DNA from: JADFNO01 sp965369945
GTDB lineage: Bacteria > Planctomycetota > Phycisphaerae > Phycisphaerales > SM1A02
Reading direction: 5' to 3'
Length of the DNA stretch: 12,727 nucleotides
NCBI GenBank assembly: GCA_965369945.1
Contig: CBDUST010000112.1
Coordinates: 1 to 12,727, forward strand
Part shown: piece by piece, positions 6,701 to 12,727 of the stretch
How positions within the stretch are numbered: position 1 is the first letter of the stretch
Layout: each line of letters opens with the position of its first letter
Position numbers and translations under genes: made by a program
Notes under the pieces: model-generated
Told to the model about the DNA's origin: nothing
Databases searched by the model: none
What the model saw: only the letters and a program-made list of their open reading frames with translations

Positions 6701-7273
6701 TCAATTGTCCATCACGCGTTTGGTCGCTTCGATCATCGATTCACTGCGAAGTCCCGCTAATTTGCCGTATTCAATCGCCTTGGACTCATCGAAACTGTAC
6801 TCGTCGTGTAGAAACGCTGCCCACAGTCCGCCGCAGCGATTGGACGATCGGCAATGGACTACCATCGTGAACGGCTCCCCCCGAACTGTTCCCCGACGAT
6901 AAAATTCGGCCTTGAATTGTGCAACATCAGCGGCACTGAATGTGCTGGGCGTCATGGGGATGTGTACGTACTCCATGCCAAGTGACTCGACCAGAGTAGC
7001 TTCGTCGAAATCGACGGCGCTTTGCATCTCTGCATCTGGCCGCAGATTCACGATGACCTTTACGCCGCGCTCAGCAAGTATGTTGAATCCCTCTTCCGTT
7101 GGCTGACCGGCAAAGAGGATGTCCCCTATACCCGACAAACGAAGAACCCCCTCCCAGTTGTCGATCTCACGTGGCGGGTAGACACCCGTGGGATAGAAAA
7201 CGCTGTCCACCTTGCAGCCGATCAGTAGTACACCGACAACGAGTATCAGAATCCTGCCGATCAATCGCGACAC
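6701..7273 (-). CDS. DUF442 (beta-lactamase hydrolase-like) phosphatase-fold lipoprotein
   Basis: A 190-residue predicted lipoprotein carrying a DUF442/BLH-type domain, related to tyrosine phosphatases. The start is the GTG at 7273: GGGAGG lies about 8 bp upstream and it yields a clean signal peptide ending in the lipobox L17-I-G-C20; the frame runs further upstream but those residues lack any such feature. The domain spans about residues 42-185: LFAGQPTEEGFNIL (near 53-66), the strand VKVIVNLRPDAE, VHIPMTP, and the catalytic loop VHCRSSNRCGGLWA with C141 and R146. The Cys-to-Arg spacing is CX4R, as in the CRSGTR loop of the BLH family, not the classic CX5R. A phosphatase or sulfur-transfer activity in the periplasm is plausible but unproven. 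It lies downstream of the metalloprotease on the same strand, separated by an intrinsic terminator. Confidence 0.88.
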   Translation of the reverse strand: MSRLIGRILILVVGVLLIGCKVDSVFYPTGVYPPREIDNWEGVLRLSGIGDILFAGQPTEEGFNILAERGVKVIVNLRPDAEMQSAVDFDEATLVESLGMEYVHIPMTPSTFSAADVAQFKAEFYRRGTVRGEPFTMVVHCRSSNRCGGLWAAFLHDEYSFDESKAIEYGKLAGLRSESMIEATKRVMDN

Positions 7274-7432
7274 AGCATTACCTCCCGTATCAAATGACAG
7301 ACAGAAAGTATCGTACCGACAACCACAGCACGACGCCCCTAGCCGCAGTTTCCTCGCGTCATACCCACCACCGTCATGTCGTTGCTGGGAGGGTGCGGGG
7401 GGCAAGGGACATCGCTGGCCAAGCGCCTGGGT

Positions 7433-7467
7433 AAAAAAGAAGCGAGCCGCCCGTAGATGACTCGCCT
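7433..7467 (-). terminator. Intrinsic terminator of the metalloprotease gene
   Basis: On the minus strand, AGGCGAG and CTCGCTT pair into a 7-bp stem (one G-U) around a 14-nt loop, directly followed by C and six Ts (plus-strand AAAAAA at 7433-7438). It begins 29 bp after the protease stop. A perfect 12-bp palindrome, GACGGGCCCGTC at 7486-7497, overlaps that stop codon and may add a second stem. The DUF442 gene therefore probably needs its own promoter in 7274-7432. Confidence 0.72.
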
Positions 7468-7495
7468 ATTCAACAAATATTCTGAGACGGGCCCG

Positions 7496-10261
7496 TCACA
7501 TGCTCTCGGTGTAGACCGAGTTGAGCGCCTTGGTGATCCGATCGTTGAGGTCGGCAAGATGCGCACCGGTATACGGATCGACTCGTCCGTTACCGGTGTC
7601 TATCCCCGCTACCTTTTCGTTCAGTTGCTTGAGGTGGTGCAACGCCAGCGTTCGGATCGGCCGTGGAATGCGCCGGTCGCCGGTCGATAGGATGATCAAG
7701 CGATCGACCATTGACGACTGGAGATTGCGCCGCATGCTGGAGATCATCGGCTTGCGGTCGGTGAAGGATACGCCGTCGAACTGGGTCTCAAGTTCGGTGA
7801 ACACCGTCTCAACCAGCGTCTGCATCAACTCCGGCAGCGTGAGCGCGTCATCATCGCTGGGTGTGCGGTACTCGTTGTCGTAAACGCGCGTCAATGTCGT
7901 CGGATTCAAGAGCATGGTCAACGCCGACGATTGGATCGATCGAACACGATCATGTACCGGCCAGGTTGGATCGCTTCGGTCGCCCGGACTCTGATCAGAC
8001 CACTTATCAACCGTCATATGAGCCAGCAGCTCGGGCGTAATTCCGAATGCCTCGTCGTTGAATGCATTATCGATGACAAACTGAAGCGCTACCCGCTGTT
8101 TGGCGGGATCAACTACCTGCACCGGCGGCCGACCGTTGGGGTCGCCCTTGCGGTCGCGGTTCACGTGCGCTGAGCCGACCCAGTTGGTCATCATGCTCAA
8201 CATTCGAAGCTGCATGCTCAGTGTCGTTTGATAACCGCGCCGGGCCTTGGACCAACTCTGACCATCCTTGACCAACTTATCAAGGATGCGCTCCCGGTGA
8301 TAGCGCACCAGGCGCATTTGATTCTCAGCGTGGTCCAGCGGATTGGAGGAGAAGTCGTATCGTCGAGCGTGCGGGTCCGGGCCTGATGTATCGTCATCGG
8401 TCAGATACGCGAGTTCAGGTTCAGCCACGCGCGAGAGCACGTCCTTGACGTCGCCGAACGTGTATCCGTATTCAATGGCCCACTTGTCATAGGGCCCGAT
8501 GCCGATCATCGCAAAATCACCTTGCACCTCGCCGGCTTCCATGTTGAAGTTGGGCGGGTTGTAGTCCATGACCGAACCGGTCATCGTTTTCTTGCCCTTG
8601 AATTCGTCGCTGTTGATCTCAGCCAGCGTATAAATGCTTGAAGCCTTGAAGTTGTGCCGCAAGCCGAGCGTATGACCAACCTCGTGGCAGACAAGTGAAG
8701 CCATCAACGGGCCAACGAACCATTCGGGAATGCCGTCGAGCACATCACCCTCGGGCGCATCTTCACCATCGAACGCGTCGATGAGCCCGAGCGTTTCAAG
8801 ATTCAACCGCCCGAACGCCATTTCCGCTGCCAGACCATGCGCAGCGAGGCACAGTCGATTCTCACCACCGAGCCATTCGCTAATCGCGGCAAGCTCCTCA
8901 TTGTGCATCAATGCGGGGTCAGCGGGAATCGGCGGAAGTTCTTCACCGGCAGCGAGCCGACGTTTGCGCTCTTGCCGCTGTGCGAGAATCGCTTGCCGTT
9001 TCTGCGGCGGCGTGAGCAAGATCCTCGGATCCCAATCCGGATGATCCTCCAGCCACAAAAGTGTTTCCGGGCTGAAGTTCTCGACCGCCAGTTCCGGGGC
9101 TTGCTCGTGATACCATCCCCAATAGGCGCGAATCCAACCATCGGTAAGAACAATATCTGCGTCGAGAATCTGCCCGGTCAACGGATGCGAACGGTGCGGT
9201 CCGATCGCGGTGGAAATGTCGTTGTTCAGCCAACGAATGAAGTTGTAGCGCACATCTTCGGGGTCTTTATCCATGTGCGCGTTGGTCGCCTTGTCTTGAT
9301 AACGAACCTCGATGGCGTTATCGATTCCGACGGCTCGGAATGCGTCGTTCCAATACAGCAAACCCTGACGCACCCACCGTCGATACCGCACGGGAACGGT
9401 GTGCTCGATGTAAAAGATGATCGGCTCTTTGGGAGGGCTCAGTTTCAGCTTGGAATCGCGCTTCTCCAAGCGCCAGCGGTCGATGTTTCGCGACCACTTC
9501 TTTTCCTGGTCGTATTGGCCAAGATCGCGGTAGACGGTTGTGAAGTAACCAATGCGTTCATCGGCAGCTCGAGGCTTGTAACCCGTGCTGTCGGGGATCA
9601 AACTGATGGAGAAGTGGAACGTGGTCAGTGTGCCGCGGGAGGCAGGAACTTCGATGGCGATCTCGATGTTCTTGGGAAATGCCTTAGCACTCACCACGCG
9701 CGCCAGACGGCTGTTCAGGCCACGAGCTCGCCCGCCGAGGAACGTGCTCGCGTTCCCGATGAGAAGATTATCCAAGTCGATAACAGGCTGACCACTCGGG
9801 CCCATCGTCACAATGGGAACATCGATGAGCACCCGATCGGTAAACAATCGCTTGACGGAACTCTTGGAATGCGACTCGCCGGTGGAGCGTGTCCCGACCT
9901 CCGGCTGAATCAGCGCCATACGCTTGTCGTATCGCTTCCAATAGACATACCGAGTCGGACCCTGGAGACCTGCGAAAACGCTTCCGCTCGCTTGCGTTAC
10001 AGCGATGAAGTACTTCTGGCCAGACCAACCCGAAGGCAACTCCGCAAGCAGTTGGTTCTTCTTCTTGTCGACGTAGACCGTATACAACGGCCGCGATCCA
10101 TCGGCGGTCGAGATGACTTTCTCATAGCCTTTGGAGACTTCGGCGAACTTCGGGAAGTCGGGCTTGGGCTTATCGTCTGACGACTTGCCCTGGCCGAGGG
10201 CGTTCGCGGCGAGTGCGGTAATGCAGGCAAGTCCGACGATCGTCAATGATCGATTGCGCAT
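7496..10261 (-). CDS. Secreted zinc-dependent metalloprotease (met-zincin, DUF5117/DUF4953 type)
   Basis: A 921-residue exported zinc endopeptidase. A signal peptide is visible (MRNRSLTIVGLACITALAANALG), with a likely cut after residues 20-24. The zinc site is H526-E-V-G-H530-T-L-G-L-R-H536, the HExxHxxGxxH metzincin motif, with E527 as general base. The Met-turn SVMDYNPPN follows with M565, as in the met-zincin family (Pfam DUF4953), and the N-terminal half (about 40-290) has the strand-rich look of DUF5117. The AGGAG 7 bp before the ATG at 10261 fixes this start; 40 more residues upstream are open but lack any signal. About 340 residues follow the zinc site, including helical stretches such as MLSMMTNWVGSAHVNRD. 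Proteins of this type are common in Bacteroidetes and Planctomycetota; the substrate is not known. It heads a minus-strand run of envelope proteins. Confidence 0.93.
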   Translation of the reverse strand: MRNRSLTIVGLACITALAANALGQGKSSDDKPKPDFPKFAEVSKGYEKVISTADGSRPLYTVYVDKKKNQLLAELPSGWSGQKYFIAVTQASGSVFAGLQGPTRYVYWKRYDKRMALIQPEVGTRSTGESHSKSSVKRLFTDRVLIDVPIVTMGPSGQPVIDLDNLLIGNASTFLGGRARGLNSRLARVVSAKAFPKNIEIAIEVPASRGTLTTFHFSISLIPDSTGYKPRAADERIGYFTTVYRDLGQYDQEKKWSRNIDRWRLEKRDSKLKLSPPKEPIIFYIEHTVPVRYRRWVRQGLLYWNDAFRAVGIDNAIEVRYQDKATNAHMDKDPEDVRYNFIRWLNNDISTAIGPHRSHPLTGQILDADIVLTDGWIRAYWGWYHEQAPELAVENFSPETLLWLEDHPDWDPRILLTPPQKRQAILAQRQERKRRLAAGEELPPIPADPALMHNEELAAISEWLGGENRLCLAAHGLAAEMAFGRLNLETLGLIDAFDGEDAPEGDVLDGIPEWFVGPLMASLVCHEVGHTLGLRHNFKASSIYTLAEINSDEFKGKKTMTGSVMDYNPPNFNMEAGEVQGDFAMIGIGPYDKWAIEYGYTFGDVKDVLSRVAEPELAYLTDDDTSGPDPHARRYDFSSNPLDHAENQMRLVRYHRERILDKLVKDGQSWSKARRGYQTTLSMQLRMLSMMTNWVGSAHVNRDRKGDPNGRPPVQVVDPAKQRVALQFVIDNAFNDEAFGITPELLAHMTVDKWSDQSPGDRSDPTWPVHDRVRSIQSSALTMLLNPTTLTRVYDNEYRTPSDDDALTLPELMQTLVETVFTELETQFDGVSFTDRKPMISSMRRNLQSSMVDRLIILSTGDRRIPRPIRTLALHHLKQLNEKVAGIDTGNGRVDPYTGAHLADLNDRITKALNSVYTESM

Positions 10262-10324
10262 GGTGACGCTCCTGGAAAGGTACTCTTGGGTCTGATCTCC
10301 GAGTGAGGCCGATAACGGTTTGGC

Positions 10325-10330
10325 ACTATA
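10325..10330 (-). promoter_or_regulatory. Candidate -10 box of the metalloprotease gene
   Basis: The minus strand carries TATAGT 64 bp before the protease ATG. The best -35 match upstream (CGGACA) is 19 bp away and poor. The match is listed because it is the only TATA-like box in the leader. Confidence 0.22.
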
Positions 10331-10432
10331 GCATCGGGCACTCTGGGCGTGTCCGCAATGCCGCACCACCTCACGATTCATTATGACTCATACGTCAACA
10401 ACAACGGAGCAGGAAGCGGAAATATTGCCAAA

Positions 10433-10575
10433 TCAAGCGCCCCCACTGGGCGGCGCAACCTTCCCATTCCGCCCGTTTCCCCTCCCCGAGGTGATCCGGC
10501 CAATCTCACGAGCCATTCGATCCACACCCAGCTGGACCGAGTCGCGTCGGAAGGGCAGGTCGATCGTCCAATAAA
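10433..10575 (-). pseudogene. Fossil 3' end of a second NDH-2-type gene
   Basis: Read on the minus strand this gives WTIDLPFRRDSVQLGVDRMARE, against WTIDLVFSRDYVQLGIHRTSRE at the end of the complete ndh gene at 11513: 15 of 22 residues match. After a 36-nt in-frame insertion both end in APP plus four residues and a TGA at the same aligned position (10433-10435 and 11513-11515). Similarity continues 27 bp past the stop, to 10406. Upstream of WTIDL the rest of the gene is missing and an unrelated 87-bp repeat begins at once at 10576. The piece lacks all catalytic parts and cannot be functional. It arose by duplication followed by deletion, or by recombination at the repeats. Confidence 0.75.
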
Positions 10576-10662
10576 GCCGACCTTTGCCATATGACCCTCG
10601 CTCGGCTCCACCGCCGAGATTTCCGAGCGCGAGTGTAACGCGCCCCCGGAAACCCAAGTTCC
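10576..10662. repeat. 87-bp dispersed repeat, copy A
   Basis: Aligned without gaps to 11265-11351, 72 of 87 bases agree. The most conserved part is CGGCTCCACCGCCGAG (10602-10617), and CAAGTTCC closes both copies. It lies between the ndh fossil and the GGTGAC motif. No protein is evident: the frame crossing it on the minus strand (GNLGGGAERGSYGKGR) resembles the one through copy B (GKLGGGAGRMSNEKCR). I think this is a repeat read in frame, although weak coding origin is not excluded. Confidence 0.7.
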
Positions 10663-10697
10663 TTATCGCTTGCTTGTGACCGGAAGCGTGGTGAAAT

Positions 10698-10710
10698 AGG
10701 TGACTGTCCC
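10698..10710. repeat. AGGTGACTGTCCC motif, REP-like
   Basis: The sequence AGGTGACTGTCCC sits just after copy A of the 87-bp repeat. The reverse complement of its core, GTCACCT, occurs three times after copy B (11394-11430), and a GGGGACA-like end follows there (11437-11442). From memory, strings such as AGGTGACTGTCCCC recur in intergenic regions of many genomes near REP-associated transposases; none is present in this window. Confidence 0.4.
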
Positions 10711-10832
10711 TAGTTTCCCTTAGTTTCCCTCTCCACGACCGTCCAGACAACCTCACGAATCACGACGAAACCCGCGACACCGGCGAAAACGATCGCGACG
10801 ACGCCTTGGACCTTGACCCAATCAACGAGGCG
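10710..10832 (-). pseudogene. In-frame continuation of the small membrane protein past its stop
   Basis: Directly after the TAG at 10833-10835 the same frame stays open for 40 codons to a TAG at 10710. It reads RLVDWVKVQG, then the hydrophobic VVAIVFAGVAGFVVI, then REVVWTVVERETKGN. The basic/amphipathic start followed by a clean membrane helix looks like protein, not chance. There is no ATG in it. It could be the end of a longer three-helix protein broken by a nonsense change, or a chance frame. Translation as an independent gene seems unlikely. Confidence 0.4.
10711..10730. repeat. 10-bp perfect tandem duplication
   Basis: TAGTTTCCCT occurs twice in direct succession, right behind the AGGTGACTGTCCC motif. 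This looks like slippage, or a small duplication attached to the REP-like element. On the minus strand the duplication supplies the last residues (ETKGN) and stop of the frame continuing from the small membrane protein. Confidence 0.6.
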
Positions 10833-11057
10833 CTAGCGGACAGCGCGAAACAGATTGTCCGCGGACGGATCGCGGTTCCTCTCTTCATCTTCCTTGGATC
10901 CGCTCAGCATCGTGAAGGCGCAGAGCGCTAGCAGGAAAAGGACGAGCGTCTCCCACGGGACAACGAACTGCTCGACGAAGATCAGGCAGACCGCGAGCGT
11001 CAGGGAACCACCGATCAGAACCAGGATAGAAAGCGTTCGCACCGCCGATCCCTTCAT
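10833..11057 (-). CDS. Small membrane protein with two helices, unknown function
   Basis: A 74-residue frame starting MKGSAVRT. Residues about 8-28 (LSILVLIGGSLTLAVCLIFV) and 35-55 (VPWETLVLFLLALCAFTML) are strongly hydrophobic and separated by a short loop. A charged tail follows (GSKEDEERNRDPSADN), giving a hairpin with both ends probably cytoplasmic. I do not recognise a family. The start is uncertain: the ATG at 11057 lacks a good ribosome site, and a GTG at 11081 or 11144 in the same frame would lengthen it. The frame remains coding-like beyond the stop (10710-10832), so the gene may be truncated. It is isolated among repeats, with ndh upstream on the same strand and the protease downstream. 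Confidence 0.5.
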   Translation of the reverse strand: MKGSAVRTLSILVLIGGSLTLAVCLIFVEQFVVPWETLVLFLLALCAFTMLSGSKEDEERNRDPSADNLFRAVR

Positions 11058-11190
11058 CGCTCGAGTCTTCGCATTGCTCACTCCAGAACGTCGGATTTGG
11101 ATCCTGACACTTGATCCACCAGAATAGGATGCGCCACGAAGCACGTTGGCGCGCGGATCGATATTACCGGATCAGGAGCACGCTGATTCG

Positions 11191-11236
11191 CGAGGTCAAC
11201 CCCGCCACGGAAGCCAAAGAGCCGAAGTTGACCTCG
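11191..11236. repeat. 10-bp perfect inverted repeat
   Basis: CGAGGTCAAC (11191-11200) and GTTGACCTCG (11227-11236) are perfect inverted arms around a 26-bp spacer. A further GTTGACC at 11236-11242 repeats the second arm's start with a 9-bp period. The site lies in the gene-free stretch upstream of the small membrane protein gene. It may be an operator or a mobile-element remnant. No protein is evident between 11058 and 11512; this stretch holds only this repeat, copy B and the GTCACCT cluster. Confidence 0.55.
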
Positions 11237-11264
11237 TTGACCGTACCATTACCACCTATAGCTA

Positions 11265-11351
11265 GCCGGCACTTCTCATTTGACATTCGCCCGGCTCCAC
11301 CGCCGAGCTTTCCGAGCACGAGTGGAACGCCCCCCGGGAAACGCAAGTTCC
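11265..11351. repeat. 87-bp dispersed repeat, copy B
   Basis: The second copy of the element at 10576-10662, in the same orientation 689 bp away. The 15 mismatches are mostly at the left end, and the core from CGGCTCCACCGCCGAG onward is best kept. Copy B is followed by the GTCACCT cluster, and copy A by the related AGGTGAC motif, so the flanking motif travels with the repeat. Confidence 0.7.
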
Positions 11352-11393
11352 AGTCGTTTGGTTTTAGGATATCTGTTTTTGACGTCGACGGTA

Positions 11394-11441
11394 GTCACCT
11401 CCGTAGGTGTCACCTGAGGAGCCGTCACCTAGCTAGGGGAC
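11394..11441. repeat. Three GTCACCT boxes at 15-bp spacing, ending in a palindrome
   Basis: GTCACCT occurs at 11394, 11409 and 11424, exactly 15 bp apart, with unrelated 8-bp spacers. The last box opens an 18-bp near-palindrome at 11424-11441 (GTCACCTAGCTAGGGGAC) with a perfect 10-bp core CCTAGCTAGG. The middle box lies in AGGTGTCACCT, a near-palindrome about its central base. Either an operator-like array or a REP-like element is possible. The nearest gene ends are ndh (stop at 11513) and the small membrane gene (start at 11057). Confidence 0.6.
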
Positions 11442-11512
11442 ACCCTGGTTATCGAGATACTGCACCCGTCCAGTTTTCTTCTCCCGGAGCGGGAAGGCGA
11501 AGTATTGCCGAA

Positions 11513-12727
11513 TCATCGGTCCCGATCCGGCGGTGCGATTTCAATGGACTCACGAGAAGTCCGGTGGATGCCCAGCTGGACGTAGTCGCGTGAGAAGACC
11601 AGGTCGATCGTCCAATCCAGAGCGATGCGGACCTTCCGTGCCCAACCCGGCATCTTGAGCAAGTACACGGTTCGCCATAGCCACCATGCCCAAAAACCCA
11701 CCAGATTGATACCAAAGACCTTCGCCACACCGGTGCGGCAACCCAGCGCCGCCAAGGCTCCCTTGGAACTAATATCGCACGGTCGGGTTTCCCCGCCCCC
11801 AAGCACCGCTGCAATATTGCTTGCCAAATGGGTTGCCTGCTGCACCGCGTGTTGGGCAGTAGCCGGATATGCCGCGCCTTTTGAATCGACGTTCACCGCG
11901 CCGTCACCAATTGCCCAAACGTGCTCGATTCCTTTCACGCGAAGATCTCGCTCGCACAGAATGTAACCGCGATCATCCACCGGCAACGGCCAGCCGGCGA
12001 TCAGCGGATTCGGCTCGATGCCTGCACACCAAATTACCGTATGAGCTTCGAGCACTTCACCGGAATTGAGCGTAACGCAATCGCGTGCGATTGCCGTCGC
12101 TGTCGTCTTGAGGCGAATATCAATCCCGCGCTTCCGCATGTGAATCGTTGCATACTCGCCGAGATCATCATCCAACGCCGGCAGGATCCGATCACCGAGC
12201 TCCACGAGTGTGACCGCGATCTCCCGCTGATCTACATTGGGATACTGTCGTGCTCCAAGTCGCAGGAACATGTCAAACTCGCCAGCCACCTCGACGCCGG
12301 TGAAATTCCCGCCTACGACGACGAAGTGCAAGAGCGCACGCCGCTTCGATTCGTCTTCGGTTGCATTGGCCAGCTCCAGCATCGTGATCGCACGGTCACG
12401 CAAAGCGATGGCGTCTGTGAGGCTCTTGATCTCGCAGCCGTATTCTCGAAGGCCGGGAACATCCGGCAGGCGCGTGACGCTACCCAGGCAAATCGCCAGC
12501 TCGTCGTAGTCGATCTGCTGGACCTGATCGCCTCCCACGAGTCTGTAGGTGACCGATCGGCGGTCAAAATCGGCGTCGAGCACCTCAGCCATGCGAAACT
12601 GAACCGTCTTGAGGAACGCTCGAATCGGCACGACCGCATGGCGAGGTTCGAGGCCGCCCGTACCAGCCTCAACGAGCAAGGGGGAGAAAACAAAGAAGTT
12701 GTTCCGATCAATGAGCAGGACTTCAGT
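11513..12727 (-). CDS. ndh: NADH:quinone oxidoreductase, type II (NDH-2), 5' end missing
   Basis: 404 residues are visible; the frame is open to the right edge, so the N-terminal FAD GxGxxG lies outside. NDH-2 passes electrons from NADH through FAD to quinone at the inner face of the membrane without pumping protons. Landmarks in order: TEVLLIDRNNFFVFSPLL (the common form is VTLIDRxNxHLFQPLL), the second dinucleotide motif VVVGGNFTGVE (about 136-146), WAIGDGAV with the FAD-binding Asp (about 271-278), and TAQHAVQQ, the quinone-site AQxAxQQ motif. The C-terminal stretch LVGFWAWWLWRTVYLLK and the WTIDLVFSRDYVQLG tail fit membrane attachment and the family's usual ending. A TTG at 12679 could appear to be a start but lies inside the conserved sequence. 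The gene's 3' end is duplicated as a fossil at 10433. A hairpin downstream (about 11479-11497) lacks a T-tract. Confidence 0.93.
   Translation of the reverse strand, partial: TEVLLIDRNNFFVFSPLLVEAGTGGLEPRHAVVPIRAFLKTVQFRMAEVLDADFDRRSVTYRLVGGDQVQQIDYDELAICLGSVTRLPDVPGLREYGCEIKSLTDAIALRDRAITMLELANATEDESKRRALLHFVVVGGNFTGVEVAGEFDMFLRLGARQYPNVDQREIAVTLVELGDRILPALDDDLGEYATIHMRKRGIDIRLKTTATAIARDCVTLNSGEVLEAHTVIWCAGIEPNPLIAGWPLPVDDRGYILCERDLRVKGIEHVWAIGDGAVNVDSKGAAYPATAQHAVQQATHLASNIAAVLGGGETRPCDISSKGALAALGCRTGVAKVFGINLVGFWAWWLWRTVYLLKMPGWARKVRIALDWTIDLVFSRDYVQLGIHRTSRESIEIAPPDRDR

Noticed and set aside
7474..7500. The palindrome GACGGGCCCGTC as a separate terminator or operator
   Set aside because: It overlaps the protease stop and is not followed by a T-tract; the true terminator lies just downstream at 7433-7467.
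8837..10180. A 447-codon open frame on the plus strand opposite the metalloprotease
   Set aside because: It mirrors the protease gene, which has a signal peptide, ribosome site, zinc motif and Met-turn. The plus-strand product is Arg/Val/Asp-rich with no family features, as expected of an antisense shadow in GC-rich DNA.
10433..10756. A 107-codon minus-strand frame that would join the ndh fossil, the 87-bp repeat and the tandem repeat into one protein
   Set aside because: Only the last part resembles a protein. The rest is repeat sequence, so the long frame is accidental.
11111..11593. A 160-codon plus-strand frame over copy B and the GTCACCT cluster
   Set aside because: It runs through repeats and into the antisense of ndh. 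The Pro/Ser-rich product has no domain, so it is a repeat read in frame.
1..12727. CRISPR arrays, tRNA or rRNA genes, transposase genes
   Set aside because: None seen by eye. The repeats at 10.5-11.5 kb are too few and irregular for CRISPR, and no transposase frame exists in the window.

Overview
The window looks like a chromosomal piece from a planctomycete-like bacterium. This is inferred from the moderately high GC, the loosely packed genes on both strands, several small lipoproteins, a large secreted met-zincin with DUF5117/DUF4953-type features, a DUF442 lipoprotein, and an NDH-2 of the kind common in Planctomycetota. No rRNA, tRNA or CRISPR array was seen, so the phylum is a moderate-confidence inference.

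Left edge (1-1078, + strand): the 3' end of a beta-class DNA methyltransferase is followed 13 bp later by a PD-(D/E)XK nuclease-like gene. Together they look like a type II restriction-modification pair that starts outside the window.

1295-4426 (+): a YacP-like NYN-domain RNase, a DUF2314 lipoprotein, and a large soluble coiled-coil protein whose start codon directly follows the lipoprotein stop (TGAATG). The large protein has the outline of a histidine kinase, but the phospho-acceptor His and key ATP-binding residues are replaced. It ends in a PilZ domain with both c-di-GMP motifs intact. It is best read as a c-di-GMP-binding pseudokinase scaffold and is the most interesting protein here.

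4606-6143: pdxH (pyridoxamine 5'-phosphate oxidase, - strand) and an unrecognised two-helix membrane protein (+ strand) are divergent across a 206-bp spacer. Convergent gene ends lie on both sides of the pair.

6186-10261 (- strand): a secreted zinc metalloprotease of about 920 residues, a good intrinsic terminator, a DUF442 phosphatase-fold lipoprotein and a coiled-coil lipoprotein. All three proteins carry export signals, so the group points to the cell envelope.

10262-11512: this is the densest non-coding structure. It holds a fossil second copy of the NDH-2 3' end with the same stop position, two copies of an 87-bp repeat (72/87 identical), GGTGAC/GTCACCT motifs including a 15-bp-periodic triplet that ends in a palindrome, a 10-bp tandem duplication and a 10-bp inverted repeat. 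A small two-helix membrane protein gene sits inside it, and its frame stays open and hydrophobic beyond its stop codon.

Right edge (11513-12727, - strand): the NDH-2 NADH:quinone oxidoreductase, running off the window and lacking only its N-terminus.
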